The position numbers were made by a program, and so were the translations under genes. DNA of 64,000 nt, taken from positions 62,001 to 126,000 of the forward strand of contig JAUIFA010000004.1 of NCBI GenBank assembly GCA_030429625.1, read 5' to 3'. Below the pieces are notes generated by a model. The model did not search any database and was not told the DNA's origin. It was given only the letters and a program-made list of their open reading frames with translations. Origin of the DNA: Alphaproteobacteria bacterium. Its GTDB lineage: Bacteria > Pseudomonadota > Alphaproteobacteria > Rickettsiales > UBA8987. Shown piece by piece: positions 10,374 through 18,781 of this stretch (within the stretch, counting starts at the first letter, position 1; every line of letters begins with the position of its first letter).

Positions 10374-10389
10374 TGTTTCACGTGAAACA
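10374..10389. other. parS site, between mnmE and mnmG
   Basis: Third perfect TGTTTCACGTGAAACA palindrome, 54 bases from the previous site and 4 bases beyond the mnmE stop. The close pair forms a small parS cluster within the operon that encodes ParB itself. Confidence 0.95.
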
Positions 10390-10392
10390 TTT

Positions 10393-11730
10393 CTACTTCC
10401 CAATACAAAAACTGCTGAATATTTTATCCAACAAATCCTCTACTTCTATGCGCCCAGTAACCGAGCCAAGCGATCTCGCCGCCAGACGCAAATCCTCCGC
10501 CGCCAATTCAATGGCACGCCTCTCCCTGCGCGAAATAAGGAAGTCCTCCAAACAGTTTACTGCCTGCTCTAGCCCTGCTTTATGTCGTTGACGAGTAAAG
10601 AGCGGGGATTCCGCCGGAGAGGCAATCTCACCAAGCATGTCCTCCAGCCGATCAATAAGATTGTCTATTCCTTGTCCTGTTTTGGCCGACATCATGACAG
10701 GAACAGCCCCTTTAACACGCATCATTTCCTTCTGTGGACACCTGTCTGCCTTATTCATTACGATAACGGAATTATCATCTATCATTGCCATTGTGGCCTC
10801 ATCAAGAGCCTGAGGATTCTCCGCATCAAACAGGCATATGCGTATGTCCGCTTGTTCCGCACGTTTGCGTGCCAGCGCAATGCCCTTGGACTCTATGTCA
10901 TCACTGGTGTTTCTTAATCCCGCCGTATCTGCCAGCGTCAAAGGATAGCCGCCAATGTCCATCTGCACTTCAATAACATCACGCGTTGTCCCCGCAATGT
11001 TAGAAACTATGGCCACATCCTTGCGCGCCAGTGCGTTCATCAATGACGATTTTCCAACATTTGGGGCACCAATGATAACAGCATACAACCCTTCCCTAAG
11101 TCTTTGTCCACGCCGATCTGACAGGTGGGCCTGCAAGTCTTTTATAAGATTTCCAACCTGATTTATGATCTTTTCTTCCGTTTGGTCAGGAATATCCTCA
11201 TCTGGAAAATCAATATATGCCTCCATATGAGCTAATATTTCAATAAGCTCTAAACGCCAATCTTCGTATAAGGTTTCAAGCCCTCCATCCATTTGCCGCA
11301 ATGCCTGTTTCTTTTGCGCCGCCGTCTGAGCATCGATCATATCCGCCACGCCTTCAAGCATGGTCAAATCCATCTTCCCGTTAATAAAGGCTCTACGTGA
11401 GAACTCTCCAGGCTCTGCTAGGCGCACCCCATCAAGGGATTGAAGATATTGCGTCAGCTCATTAATAATTGCCCTTCCACCGTGAATATGCAGCTCCACC
11501 ACATCCTCTCCCGTATAGCTCGCAGGCGCCGGAAACCACAAAACCAAGGCATGGTCAATCACTTCTTTTGTGTCTTGATGTATCAACTTTTTGAGGCTGG
11601 CCATGCGTGCAGGCGGCAGCGGATCAACCCCTAGCGCATTGAGTATGTTGGCCGAGCCTGGGCCCGAAATACGCATCACCGCCACTCCGGATTTCCCCAT
11701 GGCAGAGGCAAGAGCAAAAATTGTCGACAT
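10393..11730 (-). CDS. mnmE: tRNA modification GTPase MnmE (TrmE)
   Basis: 445 aa. Partner of MnmG in U34 modification of tRNA; it binds a folate C1 donor and hydrolyses GTP. The N-terminal folate-binding domain (to ~118) carries YTGEDVVELHIHGG. The G domain sits inside the helical domain: G1 GAPNVGKS (221-228), G2 around GTTRD, G3 DTAG and G4 NKAD. The C-terminus ends FCIGK, containing the conserved Cys of the family's C(I/V/L)GK end. It is followed within the operon by the two-parS intergenic gap and mnmG. An AT-rich imperfect hairpin separates it from upstream yifB. Confidence 0.97.
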   Translation of the reverse strand: MSTIFALASAMGKSGVAVMRISGPGSANILNALGVDPLPPARMASLKKLIHQDTKEVIDHALVLWFPAPASYTGEDVVELHIHGGRAIINELTQYLQSLDGVRLAEPGEFSRRAFINGKMDLTMLEGVADMIDAQTAAQKKQALRQMDGGLETLYEDWRLELIEILAHMEAYIDFPDEDIPDQTEEKIINQVGNLIKDLQAHLSDRRGQRLREGLYAVIIGAPNVGKSSLMNALARKDVAIVSNIAGTTRDVIEVQMDIGGYPLTLADTAGLRNTSDDIESKGIALARKRAEQADIRICLFDAENPQALDEATMAMIDDNSVIVMNKADRCPQKEMMRVKGAVPVMMSAKTGQGIDNLIDRLEDMLGEIASPAESPLFTRQRHKAGLEQAVNCLEDFLISRRERRAIELAAEDLRLAARSLGSVTGRIEVEDLLDKIFSSFCIGK

Positions 11731-11805
11731 ATTCTTATGTTACTTTATATTGTTTGTTAAGGTATTGTTTCTTAATTGTAATTAATAATAATTGCAAGCT
11801 TTAAG

Positions 11806-13314
11806 CTAATTATTATAACGAATCTGCCGGTAAGACAGCGCCTCAACAATGTGATTGTACGACACCGACTCCTCTGCCTGCATGTCGGCAATGGTTCTTG
11901 CCACCCTCAAAATGCGGTTATGCCCCCGCATGGATAACCCCATTTGATCGATCGCCTTCTCTAGTATTTCTTTGCCTTTATTGTCTGGTTGTGCCACGTG
12001 CAAAAGAACCTCGCCGTCGGCCATTGCGTTTAGCGCACACCCCTTGCCTTTGTAACGCTCAGACTGGATCTTTCGTGCATTCTGCACCCTCTTAGCTATG
12101 GTCTGTGTGTTCTCGGATACGTTCGATTTGTACACGTCCGAGGGGCGTATTGCCGGCACTTCCACATGAATATCAATCCGATCAAGTAGGGGGCCGGAGA
12201 GTTTGGATTGGTAATCCACCGCACATTTAGGAGCTTTGTTGCAGGCACGGCTGGCATCGTCAAGATAACCGCAACGACAAGGGTTCATGGCTGCCACAAG
12301 CTGAAAATTTGCCGGATAAGTGATGTGCGCCTGCACTCGTGAAACTGTCACTTTCTTTGCCTCCAGAGGTTGCCGCAACGAATCAAGTACCTGTCGTGGA
12401 AACTCTGCCAACTCATCAAGAAATAGGATTCCACCGTGAGCAAGCGTCACCTCTCCAGGCTTTGCCTTAGGTCCACCGCCGATCATTGCGGGCATGGAAC
12501 AATTATGATGAGGATCACGAAAAGGTCTTTTAGTCACCAGACCCCCTTCAGGCATATCCCCAACAATGCTATGTACCATACTCACTTGCAGCATTTCTTC
12601 GGCCGTAAGCTCCGGCAACAATCCGGGCAAGCGGGCGGCCAACATTGATTTTCCTGAACCCGGAGGGCCAACCATAAGCATATTATGTCCTCCGGCAGCA
12701 GCAATTTCCAACGCGCGCCTAGCAACTTCCTGACCCTTGATTTCTGACATGTCAGGATATTGTTGCTCCTGAACCAGTGTTTTCTTCTGTGCAGGAGGTA
12801 GAATTTGTTGGCCTTTAAAATGGTGGATAAGATCAAGCACATTATCCGCTGCTAACACTTCAATGTCCCCCGCCCATAATGCTTCCGAAGCGTTGGCCTT
12901 GGGGCATATTATCCCAAGATCCTGTGCCAGTGCCGCCATGGCAGAGGGCAACACCCCATTAATCGGTGCAATGTTGCCATCCAACGCCAACTCTCCCAAA
13001 ACCACATAACCGTCCAATGCGTCTTGAGGCACAATGCCCATAGATACCAAAAGTCCTAGAGCAATCGGCAAGTCGTAATGACTGCCTTCTTTGACAATAT
13101 CCGCCGGTGCAAGATTGACCGTGACGCGCTCTGGTGGAAGTGAAAGGCCGATTGCTCCGATAGCGGAACGAACTCTTTCTTTTGATTCAGCCACCGCTTT
13201 GTCCGCCAACCCAACAATCGTGAAACAGGGCATGCCTGACGATAAGTTCACCTGAACATCAATGTCGATAACATCTATTCCGGCAAACGCAAAACTACTT
13301 ATGTGAGCGACCAT
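11806..13314 (-). CDS. YifB/ComM-family Mg-chelatase-like AAA+ ATPase
   Basis: 502 aa, full length for the family. The N-terminal Lon-S5-like domain has the typical opening (FTIVGLADKAVAESKERVRSA at ~31-51). The AAA+ core has Walker A GPPGSGKS (216-223), the Walker B region GGILFLDELAEF and a Mg-chelatase C-terminal domain (AMNPCRCGYLDD, SGPLLDRIDIHVEVP). Homologues in naturally competent bacteria (ComM) act as branch-migration helicases during recombination of incoming DNA. No competence genes other than a CinA-like gene far away are visible, so its role here is open. It is divergent from the histidine kinase, across a 217-bp gap. Confidence 0.92.
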   Translation of the reverse strand: MVAHISSFAFAGIDVIDIDVQVNLSSGMPCFTIVGLADKAVAESKERVRSAIGAIGLSLPPERVTVNLAPADIVKEGSHYDLPIALGLLVSMGIVPQDALDGYVVLGELALDGNIAPINGVLPSAMAALAQDLGIICPKANASEALWAGDIEVLAADNVLDLIHHFKGQQILPPAQKKTLVQEQQYPDMSEIKGQEVARRALEIAAAGGHNMLMVGPPGSGKSMLAARLPGLLPELTAEEMLQVSMVHSIVGDMPEGGLVTKRPFRDPHHNCSMPAMIGGGPKAKPGEVTLAHGGILFLDELAEFPRQVLDSLRQPLEAKKVTVSRVQAHITYPANFQLVAAMNPCRCGYLDDASRACNKAPKCAVDYQSKLSGPLLDRIDIHVEVPAIRPSDVYKSNVSENTQTIAKRVQNARKIQSERYKGKGCALNAMADGEVLLHVAQPDNKGKEILEKAIDQMGLSMRGHNRILRVARTIADMQAEESVSYNHIVEALSYRQIRYNN

Positions 13315-13467
13315 ATCACCACTCCTCCAAACTCAACTATGAGTTATTATTGGAATTACAAAGAAATTATAGATAACATTAATACGGTTCCAATTACAAA
13401 TAAATATATTATATTTCTGATAATAAAGACAATTACATGCTATGGGTTGTAAAAAACTACGCGCATG

Positions 13468-13483
13468 TTAACTGTTTATTAAC
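13468..13483. promoter_or_regulatory. CtrA-type binding box upstream of the histidine kinase
   Basis: TTAACTGTTTATTAAC matches TTAA-N7-TTAAC, the full CtrA recognition element of Alphaproteobacteria, with all conserved positions present. It lies 48 bases before the kinase TTG start, where a master response regulator would act on the promoter. The rest of the 13315-13531 gap is AT-rich, and I see no confident -35/-10 pair in it. Confidence 0.6.
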
Positions 13484-13531
13484 CTTGCGGTGTTACAATC
13501 AAACGTTAAACTATAGGACGATGGTGATTTT

Positions 13532-15364
13532 TTGAAAAAAACCGGCAAAAATATGAACACATCTTCGTACAAAACGATTGGCCAGAACAGCGGCAAAACA
13601 CCTATTATGCGTCTTGTTGTCATCTTTTGTATGTTTATCTTTGTTATCAGTTGCGGCATTGTAATCAATCGTGGCTACCATTCTTATTACCAAACGGTAG
13701 AAGAGGGCAACTACAACTCCAATCGCCTGACACATACTCTTTCCGACCATGTCCGCTTAACCTTTCTGGCCGGTGATTTGGCTCTAAAACGGGCAGTGGA
13801 TCGACAATATTTTAATACCTTGTTTGGCAACAACCTTTCCGAAGATATCCACCATAATTTCCGTATATGGACAAACGAAACCCCACAAATATCGGCCATG
13901 ATGATGACCGACAAAAACGGAAAAATAAAAGTTATTTACCGGAAAAAAGGCTACAAAACCTGGCTTGGAGGCAAAGAATCGGTCAAGGGACTGGAGTTTT
14001 TCAGCCAGCACCAACATTCTCCCGATTCTGATCTCCTATATGTTGGCTGGCAAAACAGTTGGATCCCCAATCATGATGGATTTGTGGTGATGAGCCGAAG
14101 AATCAGTGGACTGGATGGTTCTTTTGCCGGTGTTATCATGGTGGCTATTAACAACGATTACATTCATAATTTCTTCCATTCAATTGAGGCAAATAAGAAG
14201 ACCAAGCTGGTACTTATGCGCGATGACGGTAAGCCGCTAATCAATCAGATCAATGACGAAGAAGAAATAGAGCTGCTTGGCAAAATTATGCGTGACAATA
14301 AGGTAGCTAACCAGCCTTCGGGGATTCACACCTATGTCAGCATCAACGACATTGACGACAATCTACGCCAATTCTCATTTGATCGGATTCCCAACCTCCA
14401 TATGATCCTTTCCATCGTAACCTATGGGGACGATATTTTTGCCAACTGGCACGCAAGCCGAGTGAGCGACTTAATCTTTTTATCGATCTTTACGCTTTTC
14501 ATTTTTATCATTTATTTCCTTGCTGCTGCTGGCGCAAAGCAAATGCAACGTGTACAAAACTCTGAAAGAGCGGCGGTGCTTGCCAGTCAGGCAAAATCTG
14601 ATTTCTTGGCCAATATGAGCCATGAGCTGCGCACCCCACTAAATGCAATTATTGGCTTCTCAGAAATGATTGAGGCCGGTTATTTTGGTAATGTGAATGT
14701 AAAACAGAAAGAGCGTGTCCACGACATCCATTTCTGCGGCACACACCTTCTGGAGCTAATCAACGATATCCTTGAATTTTCTAAGGGCGAGGCAGGGAAA
14801 ATTGAACTTCATGTAGACAAGGTCTTCCTTCCGAAGCTTATTGATGAATCGGTCAGGGTGTTTGCCGAACGTAGTCGTAATGAAGGCATCAACGTAATCT
14901 CCAATGTCGCAAAAGACCTTCCGATGATTATGGCCGATCGCAGAAAGATTAAACAAATTTTGCTGAACCTGATTTCCAACGCAGTTAAATTTACTGAGAA
15001 GGGAGGCACGGTCGAAGCCAGCTGTGCCATGGACGAAGACAACAATCTGGTCTTTTCTGTCACGGACACAGGATCTGGCATCGCAGAAGCTGATATTCCA
15101 AAAGCACTTTCTACTTTTGGTCAAGTTCACGACAACCCTGCAAAGGGAGGTACCGGATTGGGGCTGCCTTTATGTAAGATGTTTACCGAACTGCACGGCG
15201 GAAGCCTAACAATAAAGAGCATTGTTGGTGTAGGTACAAAAGTCTGCGTAACCATCCCCTCAGACCGGGTGATCTGGTCAAGCACCAATGTGTCAAATCT
15301 TTCTTTGGATGGGGTTCTTAAAAGCCGGTCAAAAGGCGTGAAAGTTAGTGACAAAAAAGGCTAG
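13532..15364 (+). CDS. Membrane sensor histidine kinase of PleC/DivJ type
   Basis: 610 aa. Two membrane helices (~27-46 LVVIFCMFIFVISCGIVI, and ~311-332 LIFLSIFTLFIFIIYFL) flank a ~260-residue periplasmic sensor region that resembles Cache-type folds. The cytoplasmic part has HisKA with SHELRTPLNAIIGFSEMI (phospho-acceptor His364), the N box QILLNLISNAVKFT, and G boxes DTGSGI and GGTGLGLPLC, so the kinase should be active. The HisKA motif is of the kind found in PleC, DivJ and related alphaproteobacterial cell-cycle kinases. No response regulator is adjacent. The start is a TTG with GGTGA upstream; an ATG seven codons later is the alternative. A CtrA box precedes it. Confidence 0.88.
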   Translation: MKKTGKNMNTSSYKTIGQNSGKTPIMRLVVIFCMFIFVISCGIVINRGYHSYYQTVEEGNYNSNRLTHTLSDHVRLTFLAGDLALKRAVDRQYFNTLFGNNLSEDIHHNFRIWTNETPQISAMMMTDKNGKIKVIYRKKGYKTWLGGKESVKGLEFFSQHQHSPDSDLLYVGWQNSWIPNHDGFVVMSRRISGLDGSFAGVIMVAINNDYIHNFFHSIEANKKTKLVLMRDDGKPLINQINDEEEIELLGKIMRDNKVANQPSGIHTYVSINDIDDNLRQFSFDRIPNLHMILSIVTYGDDIFANWHASRVSDLIFLSIFTLFIFIIYFLAAAGAKQMQRVQNSERAAVLASQAKSDFLANMSHELRTPLNAIIGFSEMIEAGYFGNVNVKQKERVHDIHFCGTHLLELINDILEFSKGEAGKIELHVDKVFLPKLIDESVRVFAERSRNEGINVISNVAKDLPMIMADRRKIKQILLNLISNAVKFTEKGGTVEASCAMDEDNNLVFSVTDTGSGIAEADIPKALSTFGQVHDNPAKGGTGLGLPLCKMFTELHGGSLTIKSIVGVGTKVCVTIPSDRVIWSSTNVSNLSLDGVLKSRSKGVKVSDKKG

Positions 15365-15900
15365 AAAATTAAGCTCTCATCGTCCTTTCTGGTGATGTTC
15401 TCAAGAAGTTCGTCTTTATGTTTGGTGCTAAACTGCTCCAGCTGCCACTGATAGTCTCTAACAATTTCAATCACCACATCGATGATATGCTCAAGATTGT
15501 CGTATTTCTGCGGCACGGCATCGTGCAATTGTGGGTATTTATCAAACAAGTCTTCGGCTACTTCTTTATCGTCATGATGATCAATTAAAACATGCAACAC
15601 ATCCGCATAGATCAGAAAACCTTTTCTTAGCGCCCGTAGCAAATGCTGTTCCTCGTCGCCAAATTGGGAAAGATCTCCCCCATATTCCTCAACCTTTTTT
15701 AATGCTTCCCAGGCCGGAGTAGGGGTGGCATCACCATAGATATAATCTTCGTCATGCTTCTTTATGGTAACATATTCATCCCATGCAGCACGTAAAATAA
15801 TATAATCCACCGTCTGACGTATTGCGATAGAGTCTTCAACGATTGACGTTTTTGATTCGGTATCAAAGTTTGTATTCTGACCAAATAACTTATTAAACAT
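15361..15900 (-). CDS. Conserved-looking hypothetical acidic protein, 179 aa
   Basis: I do not recognise this family. The protein is acidic, soluble and predicted mostly helical, with no signal peptide, no Cys and no membrane segment. The middle is rich in His and Asp (DVLHVLIDHHDDKEVAEDLFDKYPQLHD), which could bind metal or simply be a charged helix. The ATG is preceded at good spacing by AAGGA, so it is likely translated. It lies 60 bases downstream of lpdA in the same direction and may be the last gene of the TCA transcript. Its stop overlaps the convergent kinase stop by four bases. Confidence 0.6.
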   Translation of the reverse strand: MFNKLFGQNTNFDTESKTSIVEDSIAIRQTVDYIILRAAWDEYVTIKKHDEDYIYGDATPTPAWEALKKVEEYGGDLSQFGDEEQHLLRALRKGFLIYADVLHVLIDHHDDKEVAEDLFDKYPQLHDAVPQKYDNLEHIIDVVIEIVRDYQWQLEQFSTKHKDELLENITRKDDESLIF

Positions 15901-15960
15901 AGAGTTTTCCTTCCATTACTAGCTTCTCAACGATACTATAAATGAATTTATTGGCAAGTT

Positions 15961-17370
15961 TTATATGTGAATTGCCCTGTTGCCCGCTGCCATGGCCGCT
16001 TCTTTTATCGCCTCTGAATAGTCAGGGTGAGGGTGGCATATCCGTGCGATGTCTTCTGCCGAAGCCTTAAACTCCATCGCGGTGACCACTTCACCAATCA
16101 TTGTACCGGCCTTTGGCCCGATAATATGAACACCCAAAACTTCGTCACTGGATTTGTCGGCAAGAATTTTGACCAGCCCATCTGTTTCGCCTGTGGAACG
16201 AGATCGAGAATTAGCCATAAATGGAAACTTTCCAACATTATATTCTATGTTGGCCTCTTTTAATTGTTCTTCGGTTTTACCCACACTTGCGACTTCTGGA
16301 GCGGTGTATATCACCCCAGGCACCAGATTATAATCCACATGACCTGCTTGTCCCGCCATGATCTCGGCGGCTGCCACACCGTCTTCTTCTGCTTTATGCG
16401 CCAACATTGGCCCATCAATGACATCCCCTATGGCGTAAATTCCATCAATGTTGGTTTTAAAATGCCCGTCAACCTGAATACGCCCACGTTCGTTTAAAGC
16501 CACTCCGGACTCCTTCAGGCCAAGATTTTCCACATAAGGCCGGCGACCAATGGCCACAAGCACATAATCCGCGTCGATGGTTTCTTGATCTCCGCCCTTT
16601 GCCGGCTCAATTGTTATCTTCACCCCTTTGTCGGAAGCTTCCGCCGCCGTTACTTTTGTACCTAGCTTGAATTCAATGCCCTGTTTTTGTAATATTTTGA
16701 GGAATTGTTTGCCAATTTCACCGTCATTGGCAGGAATGATACGATCTAAGAACTCCACCACAGTGACTTCTGCGCCCAAACGACGCCACACCGAACCAAG
16801 CTCTAAGCCAATAACCCCGCCACCAATGACCACTAATTTCTTTGGCACTTCCGGTAGGCTTAACGCACCCGTAGACGACACAATACGCTTTTCGTCAATC
16901 TCCACACCGGGCAAGGGCATAACTTCTGAACCGGTGGCAATAAGGATGTTCTTTGCCTTGAGAGACTCAACACTGCCTTTGCCGTCAACAGGCTTAACCG
17001 CCACCTCCCCTTTTCCCATCACAATGCCGTGACCGTTAAAACGAGTGACTTTGTTTTTAGCAAACAACCCGTCAATGCCTTTGGTTAAATCTTCTACCAC
17101 TTTGTCTTTACGAGAAAGCATGGATTTAAGGTCGATCGACGTGCCTTTAACATTAATGCCATGATCTTTGGCATGAGAAATCTCTTCGTATATTTCCGAG
17201 GAGTGCAACAATGCCTTAGATGGGATACAGCCAACGTTAAGACATGTTCCTCCAAGCGTGCTTCGTTTTTCCACACAGGCCACTTTCATGCCTAGCTGTG
17301 CCGCTCTGATTGCCGCCACATAACCGCCAGGACCACCACCAATTACCACTAAATCAAATTCATTACTCAT
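15961..17370 (-). CDS. lpdA: Dihydrolipoamide dehydrogenase (E3)
   Basis: 469 aa FAD enzyme that reoxidises dihydrolipoyl groups on E2, passing electrons to NAD+. FAD motif GGGPGG is at residues 11-16, the redox disulfide GGTCLNVGCIPSK places Cys43 and Cys48, and the NAD-binding motif is VVIGGGVIGLELGSVW. The C-terminal catalytic segment CHPHPDYSEA contains the active-site His/Glu pair. Position after sucA and sucB makes it the E3 of the 2-oxoglutarate dehydrogenase complex, though it may also serve pyruvate dehydrogenase. The start overlaps the 64-aa membrane protein by four bases (ATGA). Confidence 0.97.
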   Translation of the reverse strand: MSNEFDLVVIGGGPGGYVAAIRAAQLGMKVACVEKRSTLGGTCLNVGCIPSKALLHSSEIYEEISHAKDHGINVKGTSIDLKSMLSRKDKVVEDLTKGIDGLFAKNKVTRFNGHGIVMGKGEVAVKPVDGKGSVESLKAKNILIATGSEVMPLPGVEIDEKRIVSSTGALSLPEVPKKLVVIGGGVIGLELGSVWRRLGAEVTVVEFLDRIIPANDGEIGKQFLKILQKQGIEFKLGTKVTAAEASDKGVKITIEPAKGGDQETIDADYVLVAIGRRPYVENLGLKESGVALNERGRIQVDGHFKTNIDGIYAIGDVIDGPMLAHKAEEDGVAAAEIMAGQAGHVDYNLVPGVIYTAPEVASVGKTEEQLKEANIEYNVGKFPFMANSRSRSTGETDGLVKILADKSSDEVLGVHIIGPKAGTMIGEVVTAMEFKASAEDIARICHPHPDYSEAIKEAAMAAGNRAIHI

Positions 17371-17561
17371 TTTCTTCTGCCCTTATCGTTGTCTTTAAAA
17401 ATATGGGGAAGCATTCTGGGCACAAAGGTCAAATCTGTCAACAACAACACACCTGAAATCGCAAACGCCCATCTCACACTACCAAAAAACAGGTAAATCA
17501 TAGTACCCACAACTGCCGCAACGGCAAACATCATTAGTACTATCTTTACCTTGTCACTCAT
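17367..17561 (-). CDS. Small two-helix membrane protein between sucB and lpdA
   Basis: 64 aa with two hydrophobic helices (VLMMFAVAAVVGTMIYLFF and WAFAISGVLLLTDLTFV) and a basic C-terminus (FKDNDKGRRK). It shares ATGA with the start of lpdA and begins two bases after the sucB stop, so it is embedded in the operon and probably translated by coupling. I do not recognise a family. A location in the inner membrane is the only safe statement about its role. Confidence 0.6.
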   Translation of the reverse strand: MSDKVKIVLMMFAVAAVVGTMIYLFFGSVRWAFAISGVLLLTDLTFVPRMLPHIFKDNDKGRRK

Positions 17562-17563
17562 GA

Positions 17564-18757
17564 CTATAAGCCTAGTAACAGCCTTCTAGGATCTTCAATA
17601 ATCTGTTTCACCCGCACAAGGAAGGTCACCGCCTCACGGCCATCAATAATTCTGTGATCGTACGACAACGCAATGTACATCATCGGGCGTGCTTGGATGG
17701 AACCGTCTTCCATCACCACGGCCCGCTTAACAATATTATGCAAACCCAATATGGCGGACTGTGGCGGATTGATAATCGGTGTTGATAGCATGGAGCCATA
17801 CACCCCTCCATTGGTAATGGTAAACGTACCGCCAGACATTTCGTCCATCGATAATTTCCCATCACGTGCTTTGCCTGCCATGGCTACCAATTCCGACTCA
17901 ATGCCCGCCATAGAGAGCTGGTCGCAATCACGGATCACCGGAACGACCAGACCTTGAGGCGTACCAACAGCCATTCCGATATCGTAATAATTCTTGTACA
18001 CAATATCATCGCCGTCTATTTCGGCATTAACCGCCGGCAGTTCTTTGAGCGCCGCCACCACCGCTTTAGTAAAGAAAGACATAAAGCCTAACTTCGTATC
18101 GTGTTCTTTGATAAAGAGATCTTTGTATTCGTTACGTAATGCCATCACATTGGTCATGTCCACTTCGTTAAATGTGGTGAGCATGGCTGCGGTGTTTTGT
18201 GACTCTTTCAAACGTTTGGCAATGGCCTTGCGTAATTTGGTCATCTTCACGCGCTCTTCTCTTGGCTCAGAAGAGGCCGGACGCGACGCACCGGAATTAA
18301 GCGCATTAATCACATCTCCTTTGGTCACACGGCCATCTTTACCCGAACCGGAAATGTCCGAAGAAGACAGATTGTTTTCGGCCATCATTTTGCGTGCCGC
18401 AGGACCAGAGCCATCAGAAACCGGAGTAGGGGCGGGTGTCGACGCAGCCGCAGCTTCAGGAACCGATTCCGCCTTAGACGCAGCAGGGGACTCTGGGGCA
18501 GCAGCCTCAGCGCCTGAAGCACCGGCTTCAATACGCGCCAAAAGAGCACCAACCTCAACTTCTCCTCCTTCCTCCACAACAATTTCGCTTACCGCACCGG
18601 CCTCAGGAGCATTGACCTCCAATGTCACTTTGTCGGTTTCAAGCTCAACCAGAAGCTCGTCTTTAGCAACCGATTCGCCTGCTTTCTTATACCATTTACC
18701 AACCGTCGCTTCCGCAACCGATTCGCCCAACGTAGGTACCAAAATATCTATAGCCAT
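17564..18757 (-). CDS. sucB: 2-oxoglutarate dehydrogenase E2 (dihydrolipoyl succinyltransferase)
   Basis: 397 aa. It transfers the succinyl group from E1 to CoA and forms the 24-mer core of the complex. Domains in order: lipoyl domain (1-75, lipoylated Lys43 in ETDKVTLEV), an Ala/Pro/Ser linker (~78-112), a peripheral subunit-binding domain (~114-150, [20 protein letters not shown]), a second linker, and the catalytic domain with [12 protein letters not shown] (His368, Asp372). One lipoyl domain only, as usual for SucB. It lies 24 bases downstream of sucA. Confidence 0.97.
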   Translation of the reverse strand: MAIDILVPTLGESVAEATVGKWYKKAGESVAKDELLVELETDKVTLEVNAPEAGAVSEIVVEEGGEVEVGALLARIEAGASGAEAAAPESPAASKAESVPEAAAASTPAPTPVSDGSGPAARKMMAENNLSSSDISGSGKDGRVTKGDVINALNSGASRPASSEPREERVKMTKLRKAIAKRLKESQNTAAMLTTFNEVDMTNVMALRNEYKDLFIKEHDTKLGFMSFFTKAVVAALKELPAVNAEIDGDDIVYKNYYDIGMAVGTPQGLVVPVIRDCDQLSMAGIESELVAMAGKARDGKLSMDEMSGGTFTITNGGVYGSMLSTPIINPPQSAILGLHNIVKRAVVMEDGSIQARPMMYIALSYDHRIIDGREAVTFLVRVKQIIEDPRRLLLGL

Positions 18758-18781
18758 GTTCCCATCCTTTGTTTACTGTTT

